NCBI GenBank assembly: GCA_021234155.1
Contig: JAJEKV010000009.1
Location: forward strand, 13,648,546 to 13,712,545
Length of the DNA: 64,000 nucleotides
Direction: 5' to 3'
Origin: Isoetes taiwanensis
Taxonomy: Eukaryota; Streptophyta; Lycopodiopsida; Isoetales; Isoetaceae
Shown here: positions 33,516-45,999 of the stretch, in pieces
How the letters are laid out: each line of letters starts with the position of its first letter
Numbering within the stretch: the first letter of the stretch is position 1
Notes under the pieces: model-generated
Databases searched by the model: none
Told to the model about the DNA's origin: nothing
Seen by the model: only the letters and a program-made list of their open reading frames with translations
Made by a program: the position numbers and the translations under genes

Positions 33516-34550
33516 ATGAATTGGCCTTCGGGGGCGGCCCAAGACAATCAATCTTCAGCCAACAAGTTCAATGAGGACACAATGAACCAACAACAATCAG
33601 AGATAGCCATAGATCAAGAAAGGAGCAATGGAGCTCGGCCACAGGGTTCTTCTTCCCATGTGCTTCCCAATATATCAACTCCCATTCAATTCCAATATGA
33701 CAAGGGAGAAATGGTTGTGGTCAGATGTAACCAACATAAATGGCTCTTAGGGGAAGTAACACGAATCACAAGCAGAGGAGTTAAGGTCTGGGTTGGAGAG
33801 GCTGGCATGTCTGTAAATATTCCTAAACAATTATTGGCTAGCCATATCCTAAAAATGTCTGTTGTTGAAGGTCTTCATGCCCTTCCTACTGGTGGTGATT
33901 CTATGGTCACCTCTACAACTATAGACCCTAATGATCCAAGTAGATGTATGGTTCAATGTGTAAGGCCAACACATTTGTCACATCGGCAATTGTATGCTAG
34001 CACAACTCAAGACGTTTGTGCTATTTGTAAGGAAAAGGTTATCATGGAAGATGATGGAATTGAACCTTGGGATTGTTCTCATCATTGTCACTTTGATTGT
34101 GTTCAGCATCAGCCTAGCTTTTTCTCTACTTCTTCTTGTCCCACTTGTAGTGAAGAAGCTGTAGCTATAGCAACGGCTCAGGTTGCTTCCACCACTGTTT
34201 TATCTGCAAGTAAGTTGAAAACCATTGATGAAAATGCACCAGATTTATCGACCCCATTTAAAGCGGTTCAGCTGGATCAACAGGAAATTAAGCTCTCAAC
34301 TGAGAAAAGGGAACAGGATACCCCAGTAGTTTCTACATCTCATGCACCAGCACCATCTCAGAAGACTCAAGATGATACTAAAAGCTCTAATCAAAGAGTG
34401 TCATCCTTGGCAGATAGAATGAAAAAGTTGAAGATGGCTAAGGCAACAAATCAACAGGCTACGGAGAAAACGGAACCCCATGCTGCAAAATTACAAATGG
34501 AACAGGGCCAATGGGTCACTGTTATTAAAGACAAGCAAGCGAACCAATGA
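33516..34550 (+). CDS. RING-H2 protein with Tudor-like region, 344 aa
   Basis: A single intact frame ends at TGA. Residues 1-50 are Gln/Asn/Ser-rich and probably disordered. Residues ~60-110 (KGEMVVVRCNQHKWLLGEVT, then VKVWVGEAGMSVNIP) look like a small Tudor/SH3-like beta barrel. Residues ~165-210 form a RING-H2: CAIC, then DCSHHCHFDC, then CPTC, fitting C-x2-C...C-x-H-x2-H-x2-C...C-x2-C. The tail is charged, with a helical KRMKKL-like patch (ADRMKKLKMAKATNQQ). RING-H2 domains usually recruit E2 enzymes, so an E3 ubiquitin ligase role is inferred. The frame is open upstream of the ATG to 33462, after a TAG that could be a splice acceptor, so this may be the last exon of a longer gene or a retrocopy. 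The family is not recognised. Confidence 0.65.
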   Translation: MNWPSGAAQDNQSSANKFNEDTMNQQQSEIAIDQERSNGARPQGSSSHVLPNISTPIQFQYDKGEMVVVRCNQHKWLLGEVTRITSRGVKVWVGEAGMSVNIPKQLLASHILKMSVVEGLHALPTGGDSMVTSTTIDPNDPSRCMVQCVRPTHLSHRQLYASTTQDVCAICKEKVIMEDDGIEPWDCSHHCHFDCVQHQPSFFSTSSCPTCSEEAVAIATAQVASTTVLSASKLKTIDENAPDLSTPFKAVQLDQQEIKLSTEKREQDTPVVSTSHAPAPSQKTQDDTKSSNQRVSSLADRMKKLKMAKATNQQATEKTEPHAAKLQMEQGQWVTVIKDKQANQ

Positions 34551-37190
34551 TTCAGATAAGATGGCAAAGGAAAAAGAATGATTTAGAGGAGATGGAAAAG
34601 GCAAACCAACGACTTGGAAAAGATGGCAAAGGCAAAAGGATAGCATCTTGGCTTCTAATGATGCTAAGGGTGCAACATAAATAATATAAGAAATTTATTG
34701 GCGGTGCTAAAGAAGAAACGTTGCATTCCCTACAACCAGCAAAGGATTTGACCCAATTAGAAATTGCAGCTCCAAGCATATTTCCCTCAGAAGCAATCCA
34801 GAAATACCTGGGCAGTTGCTACTTTTCAAATCATCTATCTATCCTATTTCCCATTATTGCTGCTTAATTTTCATGCTTTCCATTGTTTTCATAATGTGTT
34901 CTGTCAATTTGCTAACTAGCTATGCATTTTACTACGTTATTAAAAAAAAGGTTGCTTCATGGATTACATGATTTCAAATAGAAGACCAACAACTTGTTCA
35001 AGTACTAGTTAAGAGTGTATTCCAAAAATTAATTTTTGCCATGTAAAGAAATATAGCAGCTGGTCGAATATTGGAATATAAGTTGCTTTTCGTTTCGTGA
35101 TTTCTTCCAATGTTATGGCTACAAGTCTTCACGTTATCCAATAAATGTCTCTAAACATTTATGCCACAAAACCCAGAGTGCAGAAAATAAGAATGACCTG
35201 ACTTGCCATGTTATTTCATAGCTTGACAACTGTTTTTATGTGATTGCATATAAGCAGATTTGGAAATTCATACGTGTTTTTTCTTAATGCCAGCCAAGAA
35301 AGGTTCTATCACGCATTAAAAATTTGCAATATTAAGTCTGAAGCCATTTCCCTATTTAAAAGAGATTTTTGCTCTAGTTTTTTGACAGATGCCATATCAG
35401 AAATGCTCATAAGTTGATACTCATGTTTGATTCTCAGTGGAGAATCCTACTGCTCTTTTTTCTGGCCAGAGCTCCAGATTGGAAATGCCAGGACCCCAAT
35501 GCAGATGACAAACCTCAACTTCTTCTAAGTTGAACCTACTCGTCACCACTATACCAAATTCATTTGCAAGAAGTTGATCTCATTGTTTTGCTTAATGCAC
35601 AAGTCTGCGGTAGTGTTAGAACTCATAGTGGACTTTAAACCTGAACTCAACCGTGGGCAGACAGCCAACAACACCTGTAGAAAGGAAAGTTAGAGGTGCT
35701 TCGTATAAAAGGCCAAAAGGGCTCCCAGCATTTCTCCGTGGATCCTGGACCTAAATTTAAAACCACGCAAATAGCACCTAGATCACAAACTTAGAGCAGT
35801 CCAGTGTTGGAACGATCAAGCTTCGCAAGAGAAGCAGGTAAAATCCATGCTTTCAATTTCATGCAAACAATTTAATGCAGGCAACAAATCCATGCTTTTA
35901 ATTTCAAATCTTCATGAATGCCCTGCAACTTTTACAGTTCAAATGAAATTGATTGCGTTTTTGTTAGGTGATATAATCATGTTGAGGGCCTGTTCATAGC
36001 ACATGTGGCTACAACAGGTCAGCTCTTTGCAACAGGCTTCTCGCCAGGAAGGACATGTCTTGAACTGGCCAATGCAGCGTATCATTCCATTGGGAACTGC
36101 TCGAGCATTGGCATTCCTTTATAATCAGTCCACCTCCAATTGTACATGGAGATGTGAAGCCTAAGGATGTAAAGCCTATGTTCTTTTTGATGCACACTGC
36201 CAAGGATGAAGATTGCAAAAGAAATAATAAGAAAAAGGCCATTCAAAGTGCGTAGTTTAGCAGGTCCTATAGCAGCTGCTTTACATATCTGAGGGTTGTA
36301 TTCTGTAGTATAGGTCAAGAAGAGTGATCTTCTCTACATCTTAAATTTTGCTTCCACGATGCTACAGCAATAACTTCTCTTAGAAGGGGATGTTTTCAAA
36401 TGTTATAGTTCTTGTTAAAGGTCAATGTCATTGTGGAGGTCATGCTACGAAATCCTATAGTGGTTCATCTGGATCTCTCTCACAATAGCATATCTAATGA
36501 GGTTGTGACAGAGATTGCAAAGCTGGCTGAAGGATAAAACAGTGTTCTCTTTTCCTTGAACCTGTCGGGCAGAAAATACCTTGCTTAGTTTTTCATTACA
36601 CATGGTTGCAGAAAAGGAGCAAGATGTCCAGGTTCTACACGTTTATGAGATGAATCGGGGGACAGAAATAGTCTTAATTTTCTGAAGGTTCAGCAAAACA
36701 GTGCATCCTGTCATAAAACAACCAATTCAGCTGGGAGTCCTGGTGCTCTTTTCTAACAAGGTAAAAATAGGTGTGTATTCAAGATTCTATACAAACTGCT
36801 AACCATTGTTCAAAACTGGTATATGATAGATCCCTACAGCCGAGCTCTTGGGAACTACATTTGGATTGTCATGATACTCAAAAAAATGGGGGCATCATAT
36901 ATGAGGCAACTTTCACTGGGTTATTATGGTCAAATCTCTGTTAAGTTGCTCGAAATAGGCTTTGCTCTAGCAATAATAATAACGCTAATAATTTTGCTTT
37001 CTTTCTATTCTTAGGGGCCGTATTTGACTTACGAGGACTCGTTGTTAGTGGTGGGACTAGAATTTTGACGGCGCCTCGGGTGTACTAAAACTTTAAAGTC
37101 TTGCAGAATGACTTCAACTATGCTAAGCCTATGCTTAGAATATGGAAGTATTCTAAAAATATGTATCTTGTGCTGTGTGTAAAAGCTTCT
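34551..37190. other. Noncoding DNA
   Basis: Immediately after the RING ORF, a purine-rich stretch (34555-34650) repeats GATGG(C/A)AAAGG-type words, possibly a decayed extension of the ORF. Beyond that I see no gene. Short open segments on the minus strand at 36009-36318 have no recognisable similarity. Confidence 0.4.
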
Positions 37191-37219
37191 GCTCTAGTGG
37201 CCATGTATGGCGATTTTGG

Positions 37220-37291
37220 CCAGCGTCCTGTCTGTATGTTAATTTGTTGAAGCATCCAGCGTCCTGTCTGTATGTTCATTTCTTGAAGCAT
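37220..37291. repeat. 36-bp tandem duplication
   Basis: The unit CCAGCGTCCTGTCTGTATGT and its continuation to GAAGCAT occur at 37220-37255 and 37256-37291 with two differences. Confidence 0.85.
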
Positions 37292-37559
37292 ATGATGCAA
37301 AGCATTCGTGTTGTCTTGATAAATGTTCTAATTATTTTGTTTGGTATTTGGGGAGGGTATCTCACCGATGGTTTGTGCCTAGATTTTGGGGGCGTATGTA
37401 TGCGAAATCGTAGTCAAGAGTATTTTTTGAGTGATTTGAGCTGCTTGTTGGCCAGTCAAAATAGCAATCCGAAATCGGCTCTGGGATGTGAGTATTTTGG
37501 TGTTGATCTGCATGGTATGAGGATAGAAGGATAAGAACACATGCTGCTTTCTTTTTTCA

Positions 37560-38097
37560 GCAGGGATTTTGGCACGGGCAGGGGCAGGGGCAGGGTTTCA
37601 GCAGGGGTTTCGTCAGGCAGGCAGGGGTTTCGGCTTCACAGTGCTTGCTTCACGTTCTTGTGATTCACAGCGGTTGCTTCTGAATGATAGTGCTTGCTTG
37701 TGAATGATAGGGCATTCCGGCCCAGGATGCCTCGAAGTCCAGTATGATTTCGGTTGGGTTGGTTAGGGCCCTATCAGTTGTGTTCGGTGGGGAAGGTTCC
37801 GGCATGCCTTCGGTTTTTCTTCGGTTTCGGCATGCCAGTTTTGCATTTGCTCAGTGTTTGGGTTTTCGTTCTTCTTGAGTTTTGCATGGCTCAGTGTTTG
37901 GGTTTTTCTTCTTGAGTCTTGCCGGATTATGTTTCGAGCTTCGAATCTTATGGCCAGATTGGGAGTTTTTCTTCTTTGGGCCTTTTCGAATCAGCCGGAT
38001 TGGGCCTGGAGCTTCGTCATGGCCTTGGCTCCGGGTTCATGCGCGATGCCTGCAGAGGCACGCCTTCACCTTCTTTTTAAAAAAAAAAAAAAAAAAT
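37560..38097 (+). repeat. Dispersed repeat with GGGGCA microsatellite and poly(A) end
   Basis: It starts in GGGGCA/GGCAGGGGTTTC repeats (37575-37635). It continues through GAATGATAG and GGGCATTCC-GGATGCCTC-AAGTCCA (37673-37800) and a short duplication of GCTCAGTGTTTGGGTTTT (37850-37920), and ends in a run of about 18 A at 38079-38096. Part of it (37673-37800) recurs in the same orientation at 63872-64000. The A-tail suggests retroposition. Confidence 0.65.
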
Positions 38098-38589
38098 CTT
38101 CTAACTATGTATCTATGTATGGCGTTTGGACTATTGGAATTGGCGGACGAATTATTGGCAAAAAATTCAATGGCCTTTGATTTGGCACAGAACAGAGAAT
38201 ATTCCAAAGATCAATGGTCAAAAATCTAAGATGAGAAAAAACCCGATAAGGAATGAAAAATAATGAAACCCTTCCACACATTGAAGCATTCGTGTTGTCT
38301 TGAATGCCATCAGTCTCAATACAATGATCGATATTTGTGCCATGATTGTACCCGGAGAGAAAAACTATCATACATTTCTGAAGTTGATTATAACTCTCTC
38401 ACATTTCAGGAAATCTACGCACAACAAGCAAGCGCTTTTTCAACGAAGCCAAAAAAGCAATGTGTTTAATCCTTGTTTTTATCATTGGGAGCATTTAATG
38501 CATGCCTAGCAAGGAGAGTTGCAGCAGGAGCATTTAATGGTGATGCAGAGGACATTCTCACCTAGCTCTATGGGGCGACGTGGGTCCAG

Positions 38590-38945
38590 TCCATGCATTT
38601 GACACTCTACCGAAATTTAATATGCCAAAATCCCGAAATAAAATAAGACTAACTGAAATCCCGAAGTATAATATGCCAAAATTTATTAAAATATATTGAA
38701 ATTTAATATGCCAAAATCCCGAAATTTAATATGCCAAAATCCCGAACCTAAATAAGACATGTTTTATTTTCATAATGCACGTGACTTTTCGAAATACGAC
38801 TACCGTGGAAAAAGGGCCTAACTTTCTATAACCTATTCAAGTCAGTCCATGCATTTGACACTACTGAAACTAATATGCCAAACGAACTTCCTATCCATGC
38901 ATTTGACATTCTATTGAAACCTAATATGTCAAAATAACTTCCAAG
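38590..38945. repeat. Local cluster of diverged short repeats
   Basis: Words related to AATATGCCAAAATCCCGAAA occur at least five times. A second word, TCCATGCATTTGACA, followed by CT(A)CTGAAA, occurs three times (38592, 38846, 38896). The two are interleaved, as in a decaying minisatellite or transposon subterminal region. Confidence 0.7.
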
Positions 38946-39474
38946 AGTGTGTCTATGATTAAATTTAACACCATGCCTCGTGGCAAACTCATAGCTGGCA
39001 ATCATGTAACTAGCATAACCTATAATTAAGAATTGATAGCCCTAATTTCGCACAAACTAACATTATAGAGGCTAAATAATACTTATTTAAATGATATATC
39101 ATAGAAAATCAGATGGAGACATGGCTGCAAACTGAATGTGGCACTTTGTTTCCTGAAGAAAATTGAACATCTTGAGGCAAAAAGGTTAAGCTCCCCTCAG
39201 GGCATGCATTTCGTTGAAGCAAGATTCTCGCTCGAGTGTTTGGCGCGTCGTGTGTCCAGTTTAGCACTTTTGGGCACAAAATGTCATGCTGAGGTGGAAG
39301 AACATACTAAACAGCTTGGATGATGGCTCTGAGTTTATCTACTAGATTGTTTGGACCTAAAGAAACTCTAGAACCATTAAAATTGGCCAAGACTTTTAAT
39401 CTATCACTTCAACATACTGGTCAAGACTTCTAATATATCACTTCAACAAACTGCTAAAAAGCTACACCTTATAG

Positions 39475-40241
39475 TTACAAATTGGCACAATCACAAGCTA
39501 AAATTAGCACAATTAGATTTACAATTACAACTACAATACAATAAGGCGTCTGGAGGTAGCGCTTCTTGGCAATAGGGTAATGTACTGCTGCTGGAAATGC
39601 CTCACTACTACAGTGCTCGGCAATGCTTAGAATTCTGTCTATGCTTGGCGGCTTCTTTGATATGATTGGCTCTGGGGGCAGTATTTGATATTTTTCTATG
39701 TTCTCCTTGACATCTGTTTGAAGTCGAAAGGATTTTTTGTCGCCGGTATATCCCTTGGGTTGCTTGGGCACTATATGGATTTTCGAGTAGAGTGGCTCTC
39801 CTCCTCTTCACCTTCATAGTTGTCCTCTTGACAATCTGTTTTTTGTTGTCTTGGCTCCTGAAGGGTGATGCCGGGATTGCTTGACCGATCTACTTGATTC
39901 TTAGGCTTAGGCTCTTCATCATTTGTTACCTTATCCTTCCTGTTCACCTTCCTTCTTCGTCTTGCCTTCTTCGACAATTTTTGCTCTATGTCTTCAGCAC
40001 TTAGGGTACGTTCCCATACTGTCGCCTGACTTCAAATTATTGCCAAAGTTAATGCTAAAGTTGACTTTGAGTTTTCAGAAATAGCGGAGGATTTCTGAAA
40101 GCTGCGGTTGATACCTTTGAGTTTCGAAATCTGGTTAGGCTCATTGGAACGTAGTCTTAGCAATATACTCGCTCCATTGCTACCTATACTACTTGTATAC
40201 TTTCTTCGATGCCATACATGTTGGCGCCGTAGGGCTTTCAT
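39475..40241 (-). pseudogene. Broken basic, Lys/Arg-rich ORF
   Basis: Two segments share one minus-strand frame: 40241-40032 (KALRRQHVWHRRKYTSSIGS onward) and 39977-39771 (KKARRRRKVNRKDKVTNDEE, then EEEESHSTRKSI), separated by a stop. A third segment, 39771-39475, continues in another frame (PKQPKGYTGDKKSF). The product would be highly charged and probably nuclear or nucleic-acid-binding, but no domain is recognised. It lies just upstream of the Gypsy 3' LTR. Confidence 0.3.
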
Positions 40242-40650
40242 CGTTGCCTTACTTGAACTTGTTCTCCTCCCTTGTTGAATAACCTGAATGTCGATGTGGG
40301 GCGACTTCTTTGGATTCCTCCGAGCAGTCTACTTAGTTCTCTTGACATTCTAGCCTCTTCAGTGGTGGCCTACTTCAATATCTCTTACCTCTATTGATGA
40401 GCAAGTACGTCTATTCAAGATGCACTTGGGTCGATCCTGCAGGCTGCTTGTTTGGTGCATATCACGATAGCTAAGGAATTTTACCTAAAATTTGTTAAAA
40501 TTTGTTTTATAATAGGGAAGGGGTCAAGGATACAATCTGGGGAATTCTAAGAAATAGAGGGTAATTTTATAGAGTTTCAGCAGCTATATTCCTACATATG
40601 GGCATATTAGAGGGTATTGTTTAAGGTATTTTCTCCCTAGGTATACTAAC

Positions 40651-41479
40651 TGTGACGTTCCCTGAACCTATACGATGCTCCCATCGTAGACATATGGAAA
40701 TCCCCTCTTCCATGGCGACAATACCACCATAGAAAGGCCCTCCGTCTGACTCGGACCACTTGTGGTGACAAGTGTCCGGGTGAAGGAGATGGAGGTGTCA
40801 TTCGTCCCACGCCTTCGATGGGAATCCTAGATAGCAGAAGCGTACATACAGGGTTAGCACCTGGCAACAATACAAATAAATAATATGCCACCATGAAGGG
40901 TGGCCCAGCATCATCAGTCCCTTGACATCCAGAACATCAATCATAATAAAGGAAATGCACCATAAACAAGGGCTCTATCCCCCCATCAGACTCATGGGAA
41001 TCAACTGACGGCCAAGGCCTCCGGATAACAACAGACAGGATCATAACAATGGCGTTGGCTGGCATAGAACAATGGCTAGGGTAGTCCACTCCATCCGCCC
41101 CTCCTCTGCACACTTTGCAGATAGGCTGGAACATGCTATGGCGTGATTGTGGCCTTCCGGAGATGCAATCCCATGGAATCACCCTATGGAACTACTCCGG
41201 GTTACATCTCCCTAGTCCGATGAGGCAGGTCAAGAGGCGTCCCCTTCCCGAGCATGACGGATCCCTATATGTGCTAGAGAACGCGTGCCCCCTCAGTGAC
41301 TCCCGCATTCGTACCCGACTTACTCCCGTAAATCTAAAGGCCAGCTCACCTGCCCGTTCGAGCCCAGGGCGCCCAAGAATATTGGCTCGACACCTGCAGC
41401 CCAGGAAGTGTCAGACCCATACCCAGCCCTCTCCATGACCGGTCATACTCGTTATCTGGTGCTGAATCACATCATAGCA
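40651..41479 (-). repeat. Probable 3' LTR of the Gypsy element (829 bp)
   Basis: On the plus strand it begins TGTGACGTTCCC and ends CATAGCA, the TG...CA ends of an LTR. On the minus strand it is preceded by GGCTGGGGA, a candidate polypurine tract (41480-41488). No second copy was found, so the boundaries rest on these signals only. Confidence 0.55.
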
Positions 41480-41535
41480 TCCCCAGCCAGGTGGGGTCTT
41501 CTGCACAGGCTGCGTTTACTGGGATTTAAGAGGTT

Positions 41536-42228
41536 CTAGCTAGGAACACCACTAAATCTAAATAGCTTTTGTTTAGTACTATTATAGGCGAATTCTACCA
41601 AATGAATGTAATCTGCCCATTGAGATTGCTTATTCCAGACATAATTCCGCAGCATATCCTCAATAATCCTATTGGTACGTTCTGACTGCCCATCTGTCTG
41701 AGGGTGATAGGCGGTACTCATGGCAAGCTTGGTCTGTATAGTGCTGAAAAAGTCCTTCCAGAAAGCACTAACAAATTTTGGATCACGATCGGAGATACTG
41801 GTGCTTGGCATCCCATGGAGCCGAAAAATCTCCTTGGAGAATAAAAGTGCCGTATCCAAGGCAGTATCGGTGGTACGACATGGCAAGAAATGTGCCATCT
41901 TGGAAAGCTTGTCAACTACCACCATCAAGGCATCAAATCCACGAAGTGTGCGTGGGAGACCCACAATGAAGTCCATGGTAATGACTTTCCATTTCGCATT
42001 GGGAATATCCAAAGGCTCCAGTGTACCTGGTGTTCTTAGTTATTCTGCCTTTGTCTGCTGGCAAAGTTGGCACTGTTTAATGTAGCGTGCAATATGCTTC
42101 TTCATACCAGGCCAAAAGTAACTGGATCTTATCTTGAAATATATTTTCATGAAGCCGGCGTGACCCGCAATAGGACTGTTATGCATGTCATGGAGAATAA
42201 GCCAACTCCTGATGAGTCGGGTACACAT
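41536..42228 (-). pseudogene. Gypsy integrase, C-terminally truncated
   Basis: The zinc-binding region is HDMHNSPIAGHAGFMK with CQLCQQTKAE (42190-42050). After a TAA the core follows: ITMDFIVGLPRTLRGFDALM, SISDRDPKFVSAFWKDFF and TAYHPQTDGQSERTNRIIED, so all three DDE residues are present. The reading stops after LVEFAYNSTKQ at about 41560. The usual C-terminal barrel and any chromodomain are missing, with only ~57 bases left before the LTR. Confidence 0.9.
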
Positions 42229-42857
42229 AACTTGTCGCAGTAATATAAAAGATTACCGTCCTTCTTATAATGCCTAAATGTGTCCCTCTCCATATCTGTC
42301 CTGGCCTCTTTAGAAAGACTGGCCCACACTTCGCTGAACTCAGGATTCGTTGGAAGAGATTGTTCAATAATCTTCCCAAATTCACTTGCAAGAGTGGAAA
42401 TAGCATTGCAATGGGTACGTGTGGTCAACGGATGCCGAGATAAGGCATTTGCAACGACATTGTGTTTACCAGGTTTATACAGAACCTCAAAGTCATATTC
42501 CTCCAAAAATTCTATCCACCTCCGTTGATGAAGATTAAGATTCGCTTGTGTGAAGATATATTGCAGACTTTGATGATCTGTGTCTGCTTGGAATCGCCAT
42601 CCAAGAAGATAATGTCGCCAGATGCGCAAGGCATGGACGACTCCAAGCAACTCCTGGTCATGAGTGGGATATCTCTGTTCAGCGTCATTCATTTTCTTAG
42701 AGTCATAGACTATGACAGGACCCTCTTGCATCAAAACAGCGCATGTGGCTATCTTACTGGCATCGATGGCAACCGCCTTATCCTTGAGAGGATCAGGTAA
42801 AGTAAGGATGGGTGCCGACGTTATAAGGATGGGTGCCGACGTTAAGGCATCCTTCAA
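42147..42857 (-). pseudogene. Gypsy RNase H region
   Basis: The open frame has LPDPLKDKAVAIDASKIATC, the typical QRYPTHDQELLGVVHALRIW, RHYLLGWRFQADTDHQSLQY and GKHNVVANALSR. A duplicated phrase (ITSAPIL repeated, DNA at 42806-42845) marks a small tandem duplication. The 3' part runs into the integrase zinc domain in an overlapping frame. Confidence 0.9.
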
Positions 42858-43005
42858 TTGTTGGAACCCTGGTTGAACCTTGCTTTTTCAATGTGCTGCC
42901 CAATCCTTGACCCTCTCATCTTGGTTAGGTCAGTAAGGGGTGCTGCAATCTTAGCAAAATCCTTAACGAATTTACGATAGTAGCCTGCCAATCCCAGAAA
43001 ACTTC

Positions 43006-43814
43006 TTACTTCGGAGACATTGGTAGGACCGGCCAGTCTTTAACTGCCTCAATTTTCGCTGGATCTGTAGCAATACCCTCTGCAGAAACAATATGTCCCA
43101 AATACTCGACCCTAGTGGTCGCAAATTTGCATTTGGAGAACTTAGCAAACAATTGGTGGTGCTGCAACTTCTGGAGTGTCAGTTTAAGACCTTCATGATC
43201 CTCCAGGGTCTTACTGTAGATGAGAATGTCATCAAAGAAAATAATGACAAACTCGTCTAAATAGTCTCTGAAGACATCGTTCATGAGAGGCATGAAGGTT
43301 GCTAGTGCATTAGTGAGTCCAAAAGGCATAACTGTGAACTCATAATGTCCATAACAGGTATGGAATGCGGATTTATGAATGCCCTCCTCCTTAATTCGTA
43401 TTTGATGGTAGCCAGAGCGAAGATCTATTTTGGAAAAATACTTAGCTCCTTGTAGCTGATGATCCATAAGGTCATCGGCGCTTGGTAACGCATATCGATT
43501 TTTAATAGTATGCTTATTGAGCTTGCGATAATCGATACACATACGCACAGTTCCATCCTTCTTTTTAACAAACAAGATAGGGGCTCCAAAAGGTGACACA
43601 CTGGGTCGAATGAATCCTAACTTTAAAAGTTCCTGTAACTGCTTCTTAAGCTCTGCAAACTCAGGTCCATGCGATAAGGGGCCGTACTGGTAGACTTGGT
43701 ACCTGGTTGGAGTGCAATTTTACACTCTACCCCCCTAAAAGGTGGCAACTTGCAAATCTCATCTGGAAAGAGATTCGGGAACTCGTGAATAAGGCTGGCT
43801 ATAGTCGGAGGCAA
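43006..43814 (-). pseudogene. Gypsy reverse transcriptase
   Basis: The N-terminal approach ([30 protein letters not shown]) lies at 43814-43690. The RT domain at 43599-43006 has [53 protein letters not shown] and the active site [28 protein letters not shown] follows. The catalytic aspartates are intact, but a frame break at 43600-43630 and another after 43006 leave the polyprotein nonfunctional. ATFM instead of the usual ATFQ is a minor oddity. Confidence 0.92.
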
Positions 43815-43856
43815 CCCTGAATGATTTCCTCTTGCCGGGCTTCAAAGGATGCAAGC

Positions 43857-44445
43857 TTAGCAATACAAGCCCTGTCTACGTCGAATGGCCTTATCCACGG
43901 AGATGCACTGTATAATAGGATATGCTGCATTATCTGTGATCGTGATGTGGGCCCCATTCGCTGCGTTGAAGGTGACAGCACGCTTCTCACAATCTATATT
44001 TGCTTTTGCTGTTGCGAGAAATTCCATCCCCACAATCAAGTCATATTTCCCAATATTCATGAGCTCAGCTCCCAAAGTGATAGGTGCGCCTGGTAGCGGG
44101 ATGTTCAAGGTAACACGATGGCCTTGGGTGTGACGAATAGCTCCACTAGCCAACGTGACTGGTCTGGTCTTAGATTTCAAAGGGGTTAATTAACTGCAGA
44201 GTTTCGGCCAACCTAGGGGATGCAAAATTATGGGTACTACCCGTGTCCATAAGGATAATGAAGGGCTTGCTATCAATTTGGCCCACTGTAGAGATGACAC
44301 TAGGTTGAGACTTGGCCTGATCGGTCTCAATAGCAGCAAAAATGTGGGACTCACCTTGTATATAATTGGTTGGCTCCTCGTCCGCCAAAGGTGGGAGATC
44401 ACAAAAAGGTGTCAGCTCGTCCCAATCAACTTTGACAAGGCATCC
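43857..44445 (-). pseudogene. Gypsy protease region next to the insertion
   Basis: The minus strand is open from 44445 (GCLVKVDWDELTPF) through ADEEPTNYIQGESHIFAAIE to the aspartic protease motif IILMDTGSTHNFASPRLAE (44215-44275). It continues in another frame as GAELMNIGKYDLIVGMEFLA. The open frame runs right up to the junction with the foreign DNA at about 44446, as expected for an insertion that split gag from protease. Confidence 0.85.
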
Positions 44446-45999
44446 AAAATAAAAAAACTACATGGTTTTTCCCATGGTTATGACTAGAAAACCATTCCAC
44501 AAAACCAATGGGTCTTTGTGGGTTAATTTCATTAAAAACCATATGAGGCTAAAGTACTTGGTTTTCTTGTAAGGTTCACTGGGGTGGTATTATGGCATGG
44601 AAATTGCTAACGGCTCCTTCCTAGTGTTTGTCAAAGTGGTATTTTATGTTGGTAAATGGATGTGGTATATTATAATGTTTTAGAGGTAGGGTTTCCCAAT
44701 GTGGTATAATATGGTGGTTGTGGATGTGGCTTGATGTCGTGGCTCTATTTATATGATTTTATGATGTGGTTAGTTATTGTGGTAAATGCACACCGCTGAT
44801 GTGTTATATGCAAAGAAATCACCATTATTTAATTAGTTGAAGTGCTTAGGTTATTGTATTAAAACACTACTATGTTTATCAAACTTAGATCTAATTGTTA
44901 GTTGTAGCAATGCATGGTTTTGTAGTACACTAGATTCATGGTTATCATTTATAAACAAGTATTACTATATAGTCTAAAGCATTTCAAATTACTAGACTAA
45001 ACTATTAAGGATTGTGGATGGTTTCTTATGTATTGTAGTACTTATTAAGGTTGGTAATCCACTAATGGCTTTTAGTCTAAAAGCTGCCCAACTATTGCAT
45101 GGAAAAACATGCCTATCTTTACACTCAAGATGTACTCAGTATAGGCTGATAAACCACTAACGTTTCTATTCTTAAGCTTCTTAAGTTTTTGCATATAAAG
45201 ACTTGCAATCTTTCCACTAAATATCTAATAGTTTTTTCAATCATACACGCAATGGTGAAGATGACAAATCACTACATTTCTATGATCCGAAGCACTTTTA
45301 ATTTATGAATGAAAACCATAGCAATCTTATTAATTATCCATGTACATCTTTTGTACAATGACTACATAGTTTCTAACATGTACGTATAGTGTTTATGATT
45401 AAATGCATTGCATGCTCAACATATACCCCTAGTGCTTAAGACTACTTAACCATAAATGCTTTTACATCCAAGCAAAGCTTAAGTTTAGACTAAAACAACT
45501 ACTTAAAGCGTTAGTGGTCTTTTGCATGGTTTCAGAACATTGTAGGGTTCTTAAACCGCTACAAATATTTGTATTTAAATGTTTTTTCCTTTGCGGGTAT
45601 TTACAAGAACCACTACTACTTTTGTTGAAATGATATTTACATGTTTTTTCCTTTGTGGTTTCACTCATAACACCACCTATAGCTATGGTTTTTTTTGGCC
45701 GCTTTTTTTTCAAAAACACCACCTAAAGTCCATGCATAATATTATTCCAAAAATGCTAGAAACAATGGGTAATTTTTAGCTGCGTTTTTCAAAAAAAAAA
45801 AAACGCTTTTAGATTACAAAAACGTTAAGTAGATTATAATTTAACGTAATATTAGATCGACATAATTTAGCAAAATAAAAGAAACTTTTTATGTCAACAC
45901 ATACAATAAATTTCAATCACATAGAGTAAATTTTAATGCCTGACTTCGCAACTAGAGGAAGACAAACAGAGGAAAACAAGAAACTAAGATCTCAGAATA

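Noticed and set aside
38590-38945. Repeat cluster considered as a CRISPR array.
   Set aside because: Spacing and units are irregular and the context is a plant nuclear genome.
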